Positions 30,091 through 37,932 of a stretch of 45,487 bases of DNA are shown here, piece after piece. The stretch is from an uncultured Bacteroidales bacterium (GTDB lineage Bacteria; Bacteroidota; Bacteroidia; Bacteroidales; UBA932), in the NCBI GenBank assembly GCA_900319975.1, contig ONQP01000020.1, positions 1-45,487 of the forward strand. The letters run 5' to 3'. A program made the position numbers and the translations under genes. Below the pieces are notes generated by a model that was given only the letters and a program-made list of their open reading frames with translations, was not told where the DNA came from and did not search any database. Position 1 is the first letter of the stretch. Every line of letters starts with the position of its first letter.

Positions 30091-31590
30091 CTATTTCAGT
30101 TTCTTGATGTTCTTGTCCATCCATTCCCATTTGTCCAGGAATGCTTTCCGCATGCGGTCCACGGCCTTCTGGAAAGTCATTTCCTCGTCGCCGTTCTCCC
30201 GGTTGGTGATCGGCCAGAGCTCGTGGTTGTATCCTTCCGACACGCGAATGCGCTCCGCGGTCTCGTCGATATAGTCCGCGAGTTGTTTGAAGGTGTCTTT
30301 CTGCGCGTCCCAGCGCTCGACCAGCCGCGTGCGGAACTTTTCGTCCTGGAGCAGGGCGGGGTAGTACATCGTCTGCTTGGCGCCGGCCCAGAAATTCGTC
30401 CTGTCCGGGATGAAGGTGTGGAAGTCGAAGTCCCAGAGCGGGCCCGTGTAGAGCTTGCCGCCCGGCTGCTTGTAGAGATAGACGCTGTGCGGGCCCGTAT
30501 CGGGCCAGTAGTTGAAGAAATCGTTGTTGCCGGTCAGCTCCTGCACGAGCAGGAAGTCGATGGCCGTGTCCACGTCTATGTACTGCTCGTATTCATGCGC
30601 CTGCACGCGCTCCGGGTCTTTCAGGAGCTTCTCCAGGTCCGCGATCCACTGCTTGAATTCCTCGAACGCCTCCGGCGTCAGCTCCTCCTCGTCCGGTTCC
30701 TTGACCATCCAGGGCAGCTGGAAATCCTCCGACTTGAATCGGTTGACTTCGTCGAAATACGTGTCCAGTTCCAGCAGGAGACCGCCGTCCGCGACGTTGA
30801 CGCGGTTCTTGTTGATCTTGATCTGCTCGCAGAGGTAGTAGTTGCCGGCGTGCTTGCCGTTCAGCACCACCTCGACGTATTGGCCGCGGACGGTGTAGGG
30901 GAGTCCGGAGTGGCGCGAAAGCCAGAACGTGGCGTCGTTGCGCATCAGGGTGCGGTCCTTCCAGTTGGCCAGCAGCACCCAACGCTTGTGGGAAGGCATC
31001 GAGAGGATCTCCGCCTTCTCGTCCAGTTTGATGGCATAAGGCTTCTTGGGATAGCCCCAGGTGGAGTTTCCGCGTCCGCGGATGCTCATCGTCCCCTCAT
31101 AATCGACGGTCCCGTCAGGCAGTTCGATGCGCAGCGAGGCGCCTTCCTGCCAGATTTCCTTGCTGTCGATGGGGCCGAGCGTCTGGATGCGCACGACGGG
31201 CAGGCCCGTGTTGGCCGCGGCCAGCGTGAAGTCGTGGTAGATCCAGTCGGAGATCAGGCGGAGCGTCTTCGGCTGGCTCAGGTCCGCGACGAACCCTTCC
31301 GGGTCCACGTCCTTCCCGTCCAGCTGGACGCGGCCCGCTTCCGTGCCGAGCTTCACCAGCACGCCGGAGAAATCGGTCCGGGTCGGGTAGACGGCCGAAA
31401 ACGTTTCGGTTGTTTTGTCAAAACTGATGGTTTTCCCGTCGTAGGTGACGGTGGGCGCAGGGACGTCTCCGGGCTCCAGGACGCGCTCCTTTCCGGGCGT
31501 CCGGGCCTTTTCGCATCCCGTTGTTAAAGAGGCCAGAACGGCCGCCAGGAAAAGTGTCGCGGCGTTCCGGAAGATAGATTGGCAATTCAT
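30091..31590 (-). CDS. CotH kinase family lipoprotein
   Basis: 499 residues from the ATG at 31590. An ATG nine codons upstream is rejected because it lies beyond the -7 box. Signal MNCQSIFRNAATLFLAAVLASLTTGC has a lipobox Cys at 26. After a beta-rich N-terminal region (about 30-170) comes the CotH kinase domain: 'GTMSIRGRGNSTWGYPKKPYAIKLDEKAEI' (ATP-loop region and Lys), 'YYLCEQIKINKNRVNV', 'IDFLLVQELTGNNDFFN' and the metal-binding 'GPLWDFDFHTF'. CotH phosphorylates spore-coat proteins in Bacillus; non-sporulating Bacteroidota members have unknown surface substrates. Divergent from the thiamin operon. Confidence 0.9.
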   Translation of the reverse strand: MNCQSIFRNAATLFLAAVLASLTTGCEKARTPGKERVLEPGDVPAPTVTYDGKTISFDKTTETFSAVYPTRTDFSGVLVKLGTEAGRVQLDGKDVDPEGFVADLSQPKTLRLISDWIYHDFTLAAANTGLPVVRIQTLGPIDSKEIWQEGASLRIELPDGTVDYEGTMSIRGRGNSTWGYPKKPYAIKLDEKAEILSMPSHKRWVLLANWKDRTLMRNDATFWLSRHSGLPYTVRGQYVEVVLNGKHAGNYYLCEQIKINKNRVNVADGGLLLELDTYFDEVNRFKSEDFQLPWMVKEPDEEELTPEAFEEFKQWIADLEKLLKDPERVQAHEYEQYIDVDTAIDFLLVQELTGNNDFFNYWPDTGPHSVYLYKQPGGKLYTGPLWDFDFHTFIPDRTNFWAGAKQTMYYPALLQDEKFRTRLVERWDAQKDTFKQLADYIDETAERIRVSEGYNHELWPITNRENGDEEMTFQKAVDRMRKAFLDKWEWMDKNIKKLK

Positions 31591-31594
31591 GGCG

Positions 31595-31602
31595 CAAAGG
31601 TA
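31595..31602 (-). promoter_or_regulatory. -7 promoter box for the CotH gene
   Basis: TACCTTTG on the minus strand, 4 bases upstream of the ATG; the transcript should be leaderless. GTTG about 20 bases upstream is a possible -33. Confidence 0.6.
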
Positions 31603-31676
31603 CGCAGAAAACCTCAATTTCCCAACTTGCCCGCGTCCCCGGCCAAAGGCCGGAAAGCGTCCTGGGACGAAATATT

Positions 31677-31707
31677 TTTGCAGGAACCGCCAAAAGCAGT
31701 ATCTTTG
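31677..31707 (+). promoter_or_regulatory. Full promoter of the thiamin operon
   Basis: TTTG (31677-31680), exactly 19 bases, TATCTTTG (31700-31707): a perfect Bacteroidota promoter. The TPP riboswitch starts about 24 bases downstream. Confidence 0.85.
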
Positions 31708-31730
31708 CGCCGGCTTGCAGGGTGCAGGCT

Positions 31731-31810
31731 AAGGGGTGCTGAGGCCCGCCGGGGCCGAGGCTGAGATGATACCCTCATACCTGATCGGGGTAATGCCCGC
31801 GTAGGAAACG
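31731..31810 (+). promoter_or_regulatory. TPP riboswitch (THI element)
   Basis: The conserved parts of the thiamin pyrophosphate aptamer are read in order: AGGGGTGCT, a GC hairpin, GGCTGAGAT, GATACCCTCATACCTGATC, GGGGTAATGCCCGCGTAGGAAA. It lies between a full promoter and the TonB receptor gene. The 54 bases that follow include ATTGTA/TACAAT repeats near the start codon and no long T run, so control may act on translation. TPP would be expected to switch off the receptor and transporter. Confidence 0.96.
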
Positions 31811-31864
31811 CTATCTTCCCACTTCCCCTTATTGTATAATTTACTTACAATTAAGGTTTTCTCT

Positions 31865-34288
31865 ATGTCCAAACGTTTGTTGAACGCCGCTTTTGCCGCT
31901 GCCCTGGCGGCCGCCGGCGCCGTGCCTGCCGCCGCCCAGGCCCAGCAGGATTCCCTCCAGGTCGAGCAGCTGCAGGAGGTCGTCGTCAGCGCCGTGCGCG
32001 CTGCCAAGAACGCGCCTTTTGCCGTTGCCAACATTTCCCGCAGCGAGCTGCAGACCTTTTCCACGACCGGTATCGAGCTCCCGATGCTCTTCGCCCGCAC
32101 GCCGGGCGTCCTCGCCTGGAGCGAGAACGGCGTGGGCACGGGTACGTCCTATATGCGCATCCGCGGTGCGGGCGGTTCCCGCATCAACGTCACGCTTGAC
32201 GGCGTGCCCCTCAATTCCCCTGAAGACCAGACGGTCTTCTGGGCCAACATGAACTCCTACGGCGCCCTGATGAACAGCGTGCAGATCCAGCGCGGCGTGG
32301 GCGCTTCCTCCAACGGCGACGGCGCCTTCGGCGGCACCATCGCCCTGGGCACCAAGGCCCCCTCGCTGGTCCCGTCCGCCGAGCTCAACGTCGCCTTCGG
32401 CTCCTGGAACACCATGAACCTGGGCGCGAGCGTATCCACGGGGCTTCTTTTCAACCATCTGATTCTGGAAGGCGCTTATCGCCAGACCAAGACCGACGGC
32501 TACCTGCACGGCACCGCCGGCCGTTCCGGCAGCTACTACGGCGGGCTGACCTGGCTGGGCCGCAGCTGGAAGCTCTCCTATAAGCTCCTCGGCAACTTCG
32601 AGACCACCGGCCAGGCCTGGAACGCCGTGACGGCCGGCAACGACGATTACTCCATCATGGACGGGATGTCCCTGGGCAAGACCGGCATCCTGACCTATGC
32701 GGACATGTGCGAGGCCGGACTGGGGCAGTTCAACTCGCTCTATGAGCGGATGGACGTCGCCAACGGCACGTGGTCCGTCGCGCGCCACCAGCTCAGCGAC
32801 GGCAGCTACTGGCCCCGCACCACCGACAACTTCTGGCAGACCCACCACATCCTGAATTTCGCGTGGGACATCAACGAGTATTGGAAACTCTCCGTCTCGC
32901 CGCACTACACCCATGGCTACGGCTACTACGACGAGTTCCGCTACAACAACAAGATCATCAAATACGGCCTGGAGTACTTCAAGGACGCCGACGGCAACAA
33001 GGTCAAGAAGGTGGACTTCGTCCGCCAGAAGGGCCTCCGGCAGGACGCCTGGGGCGCCGTGGCGAACGTCACCTTCCGCAAGGACGCCTGGGACGTCATC
33101 GGCGGCCTGTCCTGGCAGCAGTTCCAGGGCAACCACTTCGGCTACCTGACCTACACCAGCAGCCAGGCTGTCGCGGAGAAGTATGGCATTTCCAGGGAGA
33201 AACCCCTGCAGTATTATGATTCCGACGCGTCCAAGCTCGACCTGAGCGCCTTCGTCAAGGCTTCCTACGCCATCGACGAAGCCTGGAGCGTGTTCGGCGA
33301 CCTGCAGTACCGCCACGTCGGCTACAAGACTGACGGCTACAACGACAAGTACATCATCGACAAGTATACGGACATCCCGAGCAAGCACATGCTGGATGTC
33401 GACGTGAAGTACAATTTCTTCAACCCCAAGGCCGGCGTCAACTTCCATCGCGGCGGCCACCGGGCGTTCGCGTCGTTCGCGATGGCACATCGCGAACCGG
33501 AGCGCAACAACTTCACGGACAACGGCCTGTATCCCGCCCCGAACGCCGAGCGCGTCTTCGACTGGGAGGCCGGTTACCAGTTTGACACCCGGCGTTTCCG
33601 CGCCGGCGTCACCTTCTACTATATGCGCTACAAGGACCAGCTGGTCCAGACCGGCCAGAAGACCGAGATCGGCGAGTATCTGACTGCCAATATCCCGGAT
33701 TCCTACCGCCTTGGCGCGGAGTTGACCGCCGCCTGGGACGTCACTTCCTGGCTGACCCTCGAGGGCAACGCCGCCCTGAGCCGCAACCGCCTGATCGACT
33801 TCGACGAAGTCATCGACGACTGGGACGACTGGGAGGGCAACACCGACTTCGCCCTGTATCATTGCGACGGCAACGGAGACGATGCACGTTCTTTCCATCA
33901 CGAAAACAAGGCCCTGGCTTTCTCGCCGTCGGCGATCCTGAATGGTTTCATGAACTTCCATTTCGGCGCTTTCCGCGCCGTCTGGCACACGGGCTTCGTC
34001 AGCCGGATGTATCTGGACAACAGCGAGAACGAACTCCGTTCGCTGCCGGCCTACAGCCTGTCCGACCTGTCGTTCAACTATACCATCAAGACGCGTTGGA
34101 TGCCTAAGGTGATCGAACTGGGCGTCGACTTCAACAATGTCTTCTCCGCCCGCGTGGCGCAGAACGGCTGGGTCTACAGCGCCGTGGGCGAGAGCTCCGG
34201 CTACATGCCCGACAACCGCTACTATCAGATCGGCTTCGTGCCGGTGGCTCCGCTCACCGTGCTCGGACACATCACTTTGAAATTTTAG
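31865..34288 (+). CDS. TonB-dependent receptor, probably for thiamin
   Basis: 807 residues from MSKRLLNAAFAAALAAAGAV (signal peptide ending ...AAAQA). The plug domain (about 35-160) has 'LQEVVVSAVRA' as TonB-box-like strand, 'SYMRIRGAGGSRINVTLDGVPLN' and 'SVQIQRGVGASSNGDGAFGGTIAL'. The remaining 640 residues form the 22-strand barrel and end in 'LTVLGHITLKF', a C-terminal Phe. Control by a TPP riboswitch and linkage to pnuT (6-base gap) identify the ligand as thiamin or a phosphate ester of it, as for the OMR1-type receptor of Bacteroides. No carboxypeptidase-like domain precedes the plug, in contrast to SusC. Confidence 0.93.
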   Translation: MSKRLLNAAFAAALAAAGAVPAAAQAQQDSLQVEQLQEVVVSAVRAAKNAPFAVANISRSELQTFSTTGIELPMLFARTPGVLAWSENGVGTGTSYMRIRGAGGSRINVTLDGVPLNSPEDQTVFWANMNSYGALMNSVQIQRGVGASSNGDGAFGGTIALGTKAPSLVPSAELNVAFGSWNTMNLGASVSTGLLFNHLILEGAYRQTKTDGYLHGTAGRSGSYYGGLTWLGRSWKLSYKLLGNFETTGQAWNAVTAGNDDYSIMDGMSLGKTGILTYADMCEAGLGQFNSLYERMDVANGTWSVARHQLSDGSYWPRTTDNFWQTHHILNFAWDINEYWKLSVSPHYTHGYGYYDEFRYNNKIIKYGLEYFKDADGNKVKKVDFVRQKGLRQDAWGAVANVTFRKDAWDVIGGLSWQQFQGNHFGYLTYTSSQAVAEKYGISREKPLQYYDSDASKLDLSAFVKASYAIDEAWSVFGDLQYRHVGYKTDGYNDKYIIDKYTDIPSKHMLDVDVKYNFFNPKAGVNFHRGGHRAFASFAMAHREPERNNFTDNGLYPAPNAERVFDWEAGYQFDTRRFRAGVTFYYMRYKDQLVQTGQKTEIGEYLTANIPDSYRLGAELTAAWDVTSWLTLEGNAALSRNRLIDFDEVIDDWDDWEGNTDFALYHCDGNGDDARSFHHENKALAFSPSAILNGFMNFHFGAFRAVWHTGFVSRMYLDNSENELRSLPAYSLSDLSFNYTIKTRWMPKVIELGVDFNNVFSARVAQNGWVYSAVGESSGYMPDNRYYQIGFVPVAPLTVLGHITLKF

Positions 34289-34294
34289 TTTATC

Positions 34295-34894
34295 ATGGAC
34301 ACGCTCCGTTTCCTGGACATCCTCGGCTTCGTCGTCGGCCTGGTCTATCTGATTCTCGAGTATAAGGCGAGCATCTGGCTCTGGCTGGCGAGCATCATCA
34401 TGCCGGCCATCGACATGGTATTATACTTCAAGGCCGGCCTTTATGCCGATTTCGGCATGGCCATCTATTACTGCCTGGCCGGCGTGTATGGATATATGTC
34501 CTGGAAATGGTTCAAGCGTGCCGACCAGCAGTCCGGACAGCGCGGCGAACGGCCGGTGACGCGCTACAAGCGCGCTCACATCCTGCCGTCGGCAGCCGCG
34601 CTGCTCCTGCTCTGGTTCGGGATCTGGTGGATGCTCACGCACTGGACCAATTCCACCGTCCCGGTGGCGGACGCCTTCACCACCGCCCTCAGCATCGTGG
34701 CCCTCTGGGCGCTCGCGCAGAAATATGCCGAGCAGTGGCTCCTGTGGCTGGTGGTGGACGTCGTCTGCTGTATCCTCTATGTCAACAAGGGAATACCGTT
34801 CAAGGCCGCGATCTACGGCCTTTATACGATTGTCGCGATTTTCGGTTATCGCAAGTGGCTGAAGATGATCAATTCAGCCCCCGCTGTTTCTTGA
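34295..34894 (+). CDS. pnuT: PnuC-family thiamin transporter PnuT
   Basis: 199 residues with about seven membrane helices, for example 'FLDILGFVVGLVYLILEY', 'IWLWLASIIMPAIDMVLYF', 'AAALLLLWFGIWWML' and 'WLLWLVVDVVCCILYV'. The 'LILEYKASIWLW' and 'YKAGLYADFGMAIYYCLAGVYGYMSWKWF'-type segment (about 49-71 onward) is the PnuC pattern. Position behind the TPP riboswitch and thiamin receptor makes it PnuT rather than an NMN/nicotinamide riboside carrier. In many Bacteroidota a thiamin pyrophosphokinase follows, to trap the imported vitamin; here none follows, and the 3' end overlaps the TerB/DnaJ gene by 26 bases. Confidence 0.9.
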   Translation: MDTLRFLDILGFVVGLVYLILEYKASIWLWLASIIMPAIDMVLYFKAGLYADFGMAIYYCLAGVYGYMSWKWFKRADQQSGQRGERPVTRYKRAHILPSAAALLLLWFGIWWMLTHWTNSTVPVADAFTTALSIVALWALAQKYAEQWLLWLVVDVVCCILYVNKGIPFKAAIYGLYTIVAIFGYRKWLKMINSAPAVS

Positions 34895-35690
34895 TCGTTT
34901 CGTAGGCCTCCTGGATCTGGCGGAACTTCTCCTCGGCGGCTTTCTGCACGTCGGGACCCAGCGTGGCGACCTTGTCCGGATGGTTCTTCATCGCCATCCT
35001 TCTGTAGGCGGTCTTGACTTCGTCATCCGTCGCGGAAGGGGAGATGCCCAATACCGCGTAGGCGGAATCCGTATTCTTGTAGAACATCGCGATCACGGAA
35101 GCGGCGTCCTGGGCGTTGAGCCGGATGGCCGCCGCGATCGTCTCCAGCACGTCCTTTTCGGACTTGCTGAAATCGCCGTCCGCATTGGCGATCTGCGCGA
35201 GATAATGGAACAGCTGCAGCCGCTGCGAGTAGTTCATGTAGACGGATATCTGTGTGCCGACCTCATAGATGTTGACCTGCTGGTTGTTGAGGCCTTCCAG
35301 GATGCGCATCGCTTCTGCCACGGCGGCTTCGCCGAAATTCTGGCGCACGAACTGGCGCACGACGTTCATCTCCGACTCGTGCACGCGCCCGTCGGCCTTG
35401 ACGACGGCCGACGACAGCACCAGCAGGCTGACCAGGAAGCTGTTGCGCTGCTCCGTGGCGGAATAATACCCGCCCGTGCGCTGCTGATAACCGCCTGCCT
35501 GATAGCTGCCCTGGCGATATCCGCCCTGCTGCCCGTAACCGCCTGCGCCGGGCCGCTGCCCGTCAGACATCCGCTGAGACAAACCCAGCCCCGAATCGGC
35601 GGCAGACCCCAGCAGGAAGCCGATCAGTCCGCCGATCGGACCGACCATCACCCAGCCGAGAAACCCCGCAATCCATTTGATACTGCCCAT
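34869..35690 (-). CDS. DjlA-like TerB/DnaJ protein
   Basis: 273 residues. A hydrophobic Gly-rich N-terminus 'IAGFLGWVMVGPIGGLIGFLLG' (about 6-27) looks like a membrane anchor. A low-complexity linker rich in Gly, Tyr and Gln follows (about 43-78: GGYGQQGGYRQGSYQAGGYQ). Then a TerB-type helical domain (about 83-195: 'SAVVKADGRVHESEMNVVRQF', 'NADGDFSKSEKDVLETIA') and a C-terminal J domain (about 208-270) with the HPD in 'MKNHPDKVA'. The order anchor-TerB-J is that of DjlA, a DnaK co-chaperone at the membrane. The stop lies inside the end of pnuT on the other strand. Confidence 0.87.
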   Translation of the reverse strand: MGSIKWIAGFLGWVMVGPIGGLIGFLLGSAADSGLGLSQRMSDGQRPGAGGYGQQGGYRQGSYQAGGYQQRTGGYYSATEQRNSFLVSLLVLSSAVVKADGRVHESEMNVVRQFVRQNFGEAAVAEAMRILEGLNNQQVNIYEVGTQISVYMNYSQRLQLFHYLAQIANADGDFSKSEKDVLETIAAAIRLNAQDAASVIAMFYKNTDSAYAVLGISPSATDDEVKTAYRRMAMKNHPDKVATLGPDVQKAAEEKFRQIQEAYETIKKQRGLN

Positions 35691-35793
35691 ACAAGAATTC
35701 TTTGGTCCCTTTCCTTATCAAATTCCGCTCCACTTTCTCCCCGCTGACATTTTGTCCCATCCTCCCGCCCGGGCAGCTTCCTCTTTTCCGGCA

Positions 35794-35870
35794 GCGAGCA
35801 CTCCGCCGGGAGCCCCCAAAGCTTCCGGCGGAGATCGCTCGCAGCAGCCGAGCCGCGTAATGCGAGGCTG
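35794..35870. other. GC-rich double stem-loop in region B
   Basis: GCGAGC (35794-35799) pairs with GCTCGC (35837-35842). Inside it CTCCGCCGG (35801-35809) pairs perfectly with CCGGCGGAG (35825-35833). A second stem, CAGCC/GGCTG (35845-35870), follows at once. It may be a structured RNA, a 5' leader of the TerB/DnaJ gene on the minus strand, or only a DNA-level repeat. No known RNA family recognised. Confidence 0.5.
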
Positions 35871-35922
35871 CGGTGCCAAGCCCTGCCCGTCCCCTCCATC
35901 CTCACCATCCATGCCGCGCCCT

Positions 35923-36024
35923 GTTTTTGTATGTTCCTAATTGTCAATTGTTTACCATTTTGCTTTGGGGAATTTTCCCCTAAGCAAAAACGCAATTCTC
36001 TTATAGACATATACTTGTGAAAAC
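35923..36024. repeat. Nested palindromic element, copy B
   Basis: The centre (35958-35989) reads TTTTGCTT, T, GGGG, loop AATTTT, CCCC, T, AAGCAAAA. It is identical to copy A (10040-10071) except for one loop base. GTTTTTG (35923-35929) and TGAAAAC (36018-36024) lie at nearly equal distances from the centre, like the outer pair of copy A, though less perfectly matched. Confidence 0.8.
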
Positions 36025-36074
36025 GCGCCCTCTAGGGATGTTCGTCCGGACCGGGCAGGACCTGGCACCACCGC

Positions 36075-36131
36075 CGGACATCGCGTCCAGCGGTTACGGG
36101 CGATGTCCGCCCCGAGCTCTGGATGGCTCGG
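36075..36131. other. Strong inverted repeats in region B
   Basis: CGGACATCGC (36075-36084) and GCGATGTCCG (36100-36109) are a perfect 10-base inverted repeat with a 15-base loop. CCGAGC (36112-36117) and GCTCGG (36126-36131) follow with an 8-base loop. Function not known. Confidence 0.5.
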
Positions 36132-36497
36132 AGCGGACGCCCGTTGCCGACAAGAGCGGCAGCTGCCCGGCGGAGAGAAAAGGATGCCGGGCACGAAATG
36201 GGCGACTGGTGTGTCTGGGGAGGGAGTGACGGGCGTTTCTCGTAATTTATTGCTAATCAGGCAAGTGTGGAGATTGGCGGGGTCGTTTTGGGACTAGTTG
36301 ATTTGCGTAAGTGATTGATTGTGAGTATATAATGAAAAGCGATCTGTTGCCGACAAAGAGAAGGGGGATGCTGGGGAGTGAAGAGGGTGCTGGGGGAGCT
36401 GGAGGTGAAGAGGGTAAAGAGGGGGCTGGAGGAGATGGAGATGCTGGAGGTGAGGAGGGTGTGGACGGTAAGTGCTTGAGGGAAAGGGCGATAAAGA

Positions 36498-36529
36498 ATT
36501 GTCCCTGCCTCAAAATAGGCAGGGGCAAT
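36498..36529 (-). terminator. Intrinsic terminator of the his operon
   Basis: On the minus strand ATTGCCCCTGCCT, loop, AGGCAGGGACAAT gives a 13-pair stem with one G-U pair, then TTCTTT. It lies 52 bases after the hisIE stop. Confidence 0.85.
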
Positions 36530-36580
36530 GTCTTAAAGTGTTGTGTGATAGCGGATTGTGCTCCATTGGCGCCAGGTGGA

Positions 36581-37180
36581 CTAGCGATGGCGGAGGGCGA
36601 GTTCGCGCTCGAGGTCGGAGAGGGAGACGCCCTGCTGTTCGAGGAGGACGAGGAGGTGGTAGATGAGGTCGGAGGCCTCGTAGACGAAGCGGTCGCGGTT
36701 GCCGTCGACGGCCTCGATGACGGCCTCGACGGCTTCTTCGCCGACTTTCTTGCCGATGATCTTCGGTCCTTTGATGAAGAGTTTGGTGGTGTAGGAGCCC
36801 TCGGGCATCTTGGCGTGGCGGTCCCGGACGACGGCGGCGAGGGTGCGGATGAAACCCTCGTCCTCCGGCGTGTCGAAGCAGGAGGTGGTGCCGCGGTGGC
36901 AGGTGGGACCGTCGGGGCGGGCCTTGATGAGGAGGGTGTCGTTGTCGCAGTCGGGGAACATCTCCACGATGTGGAGGAAGTTGCCGCTGGTCTCGCCCTT
37001 GGTCCAGAGCGCCTGGCGGCTGCGCGACCAGAAGGTCACGCGGCCTTCGGCGGCGCTCTTCTCGAACGCCTCTTCGTTCATATAACCCAGCATCAGGACC
37101 TTGAGGGTGGTGGCGTCCTGGATGATGACCGGGAGGAGACCGTCGCCGGTCTTATCTAATTTGAAATCGCTGAATTTCAT
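36581..37180 (-). CDS. hisIE: Bifunctional phosphoribosyl-AMP cyclohydrolase / phosphoribosyl-ATP pyrophosphatase
   Basis: 199 residues. The N-terminal HisI part (about 1-108) has 'VLMLGYMNEEAFEKS', 'VTFWSRSRQALWTKGETSGN' and the Zn-binding cysteines of 'DCDNDTLLIKARPDGPTCHRG'. The C-terminal HisE part (about 112-199) has the helical pyrophosphatase motif 'KKVGEEAVEAVIEAVDG' and 'YEASDLIYHLLVLLEQQGVSL'. Together they carry out the second and third steps of histidine synthesis. Last gene of the operon; its ATG overlaps the hisF stop by 4 bases. A strong terminator follows. Confidence 0.96.
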   Translation of the reverse strand: MKFSDFKLDKTGDGLLPVIIQDATTLKVLMLGYMNEEAFEKSAAEGRVTFWSRSRQALWTKGETSGNFLHIVEMFPDCDNDTLLIKARPDGPTCHRGTTSCFDTPEDEGFIRTLAAVVRDRHAKMPEGSYTTKLFIKGPKIIGKKVGEEAVEAVIEAVDGNRDRFVYEASDLIYHLLVLLEQQGVSLSDLERELALRHR

Positions 37181-37932
37181 ATTCTTACGTTTACGTTTGC
37201 GGCGCGGAGCGCCTGTTTGAGGGCGGGGATGGGAATCTGTCCGTAGTGGAAGATGCTGGCGGCCAGGGCGGCGTCGGCGCGGCCTTCGGTGAGCACGCGG
37301 CGGATGTCCTCGATGCTCCCGGCGCCGCCCGAGGCGATGATCGGGATGGTCAGCTCCTCGGAGAGGCGGGCGTAGGCGGCGTCGGCGTAGCCCGCGCAGG
37401 TGCCGTCGTGGTCCATCGAGGTGAAGAGGATCTCGCCGGCGCCGCGCTCCTGCGCTTCCTTCGCCCAGGCGAAGAGTTCGCGGTCCGTCGGCCGGCTGCC
37501 GCCGTGCGTGGTGCAGGTCCAGCGGCCGTCGAGCTGCTTAGCGTCGATCGCCACCACGACGAACTGGCTGCCGTATTTGCCCGCGATCCGGCTGATGAGC
37601 GTCGGGTCCGCGATGGCGGCGCTGTTGACGGAGATCTTGTCCGCGCCGGCGTCGAGCAGGCGCGCAGCGTCGTCGAGCGTGCTGATGCCGCCGCCGACCG
37701 TGAACGGGATGTCGATGCCGAGCGCGATGCGCTCCACGAGCGCCGCGAACGTGTGCCGGCCTTCGCGGCTGGCGCTGATGTCGAGGTAGACCAGCTCGTC
37801 GGCGCCGTCGCGGGCGTACTGTACGCCCATCCCGACGGCGTCCCCGACTTCGCGGAGTCCCTCGAAATTGATGCCCTTGACGACCTGCCCGTCTTTTACA
37901 TCGAGGCAGGGGATGATGCGCTTTGCGACCAT
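37177..37932 (-). CDS. hisF: Imidazole glycerol phosphate synthase subunit HisF
   Basis: 251 residues, a (beta/alpha)8 barrel starting MVAKRIIPCLDVKDGQVVKG with the catalytic Asp of 'PCLDVKDG' (about 11). 'FTVGGGISTLDDAARLLDAGADKISVNSAA' and 'FVVVAIDAKQ' are the phosphate-binding and second catalytic Asp segments. It joins PRFAR and ammonia from HisH to give IGP and AICAR. The start lies 37 bases inside the end of hisA, an unusually long overlap for this operon; MVAKRIIPCLDV fits the family start exactly, so the overlap is probably real. Confidence 0.96.
   Translation of the reverse strand: MVAKRIIPCLDVKDGQVVKGINFEGLREVGDAVGMGVQYARDGADELVYLDISASREGRHTFAALVERIALGIDIPFTVGGGISTLDDAARLLDAGADKISVNSAAIADPTLISRIAGKYGSQFVVVAIDAKQLDGRWTCTTHGGSRPTDRELFAWAKEAQERGAGEILFTSMDHDGTCAGYADAAYARLSEELTIPIIASGGAGSIEDIRRVLTEGRADAALAASIFHYGQIPIPALKQALRAANVNVRI

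Larger units (their letters stand above)
35691..36580. other. Gene-free, repeat-rich region B
   Basis: About 890 bases without a credible gene. From left to right: a C-rich arm (35701-35820: 50 C and 21 G), a GC-rich double stem-loop (35794-35870), another C-rich patch (35881-35930: 25 C and 7 G), and the nested palindrome (35923-36024). Next is a segment with strong inverted repeats (36075-36131), an AT-rich patch (about 36236-36345), and a G-rich arm (36361-36480: 66 G and 7 C). The his terminator (36498-36529) precedes the end of hisIE. The same order of C-rich arm, palindrome and G-rich arm occurs in region A. Confidence 0.75.

Noticed and set aside
31841-34270. Minus-strand frame opposite the TonB receptor
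   Set aside because: Shadow of a well-supported receptor gene downstream of a TPP riboswitch.
36311-36580. Frame through the G-rich arm of region B into hisIE
   Set aside because: Gly/Glu-rich low-complexity translation that continues antisense to hisIE; a composition artefact.
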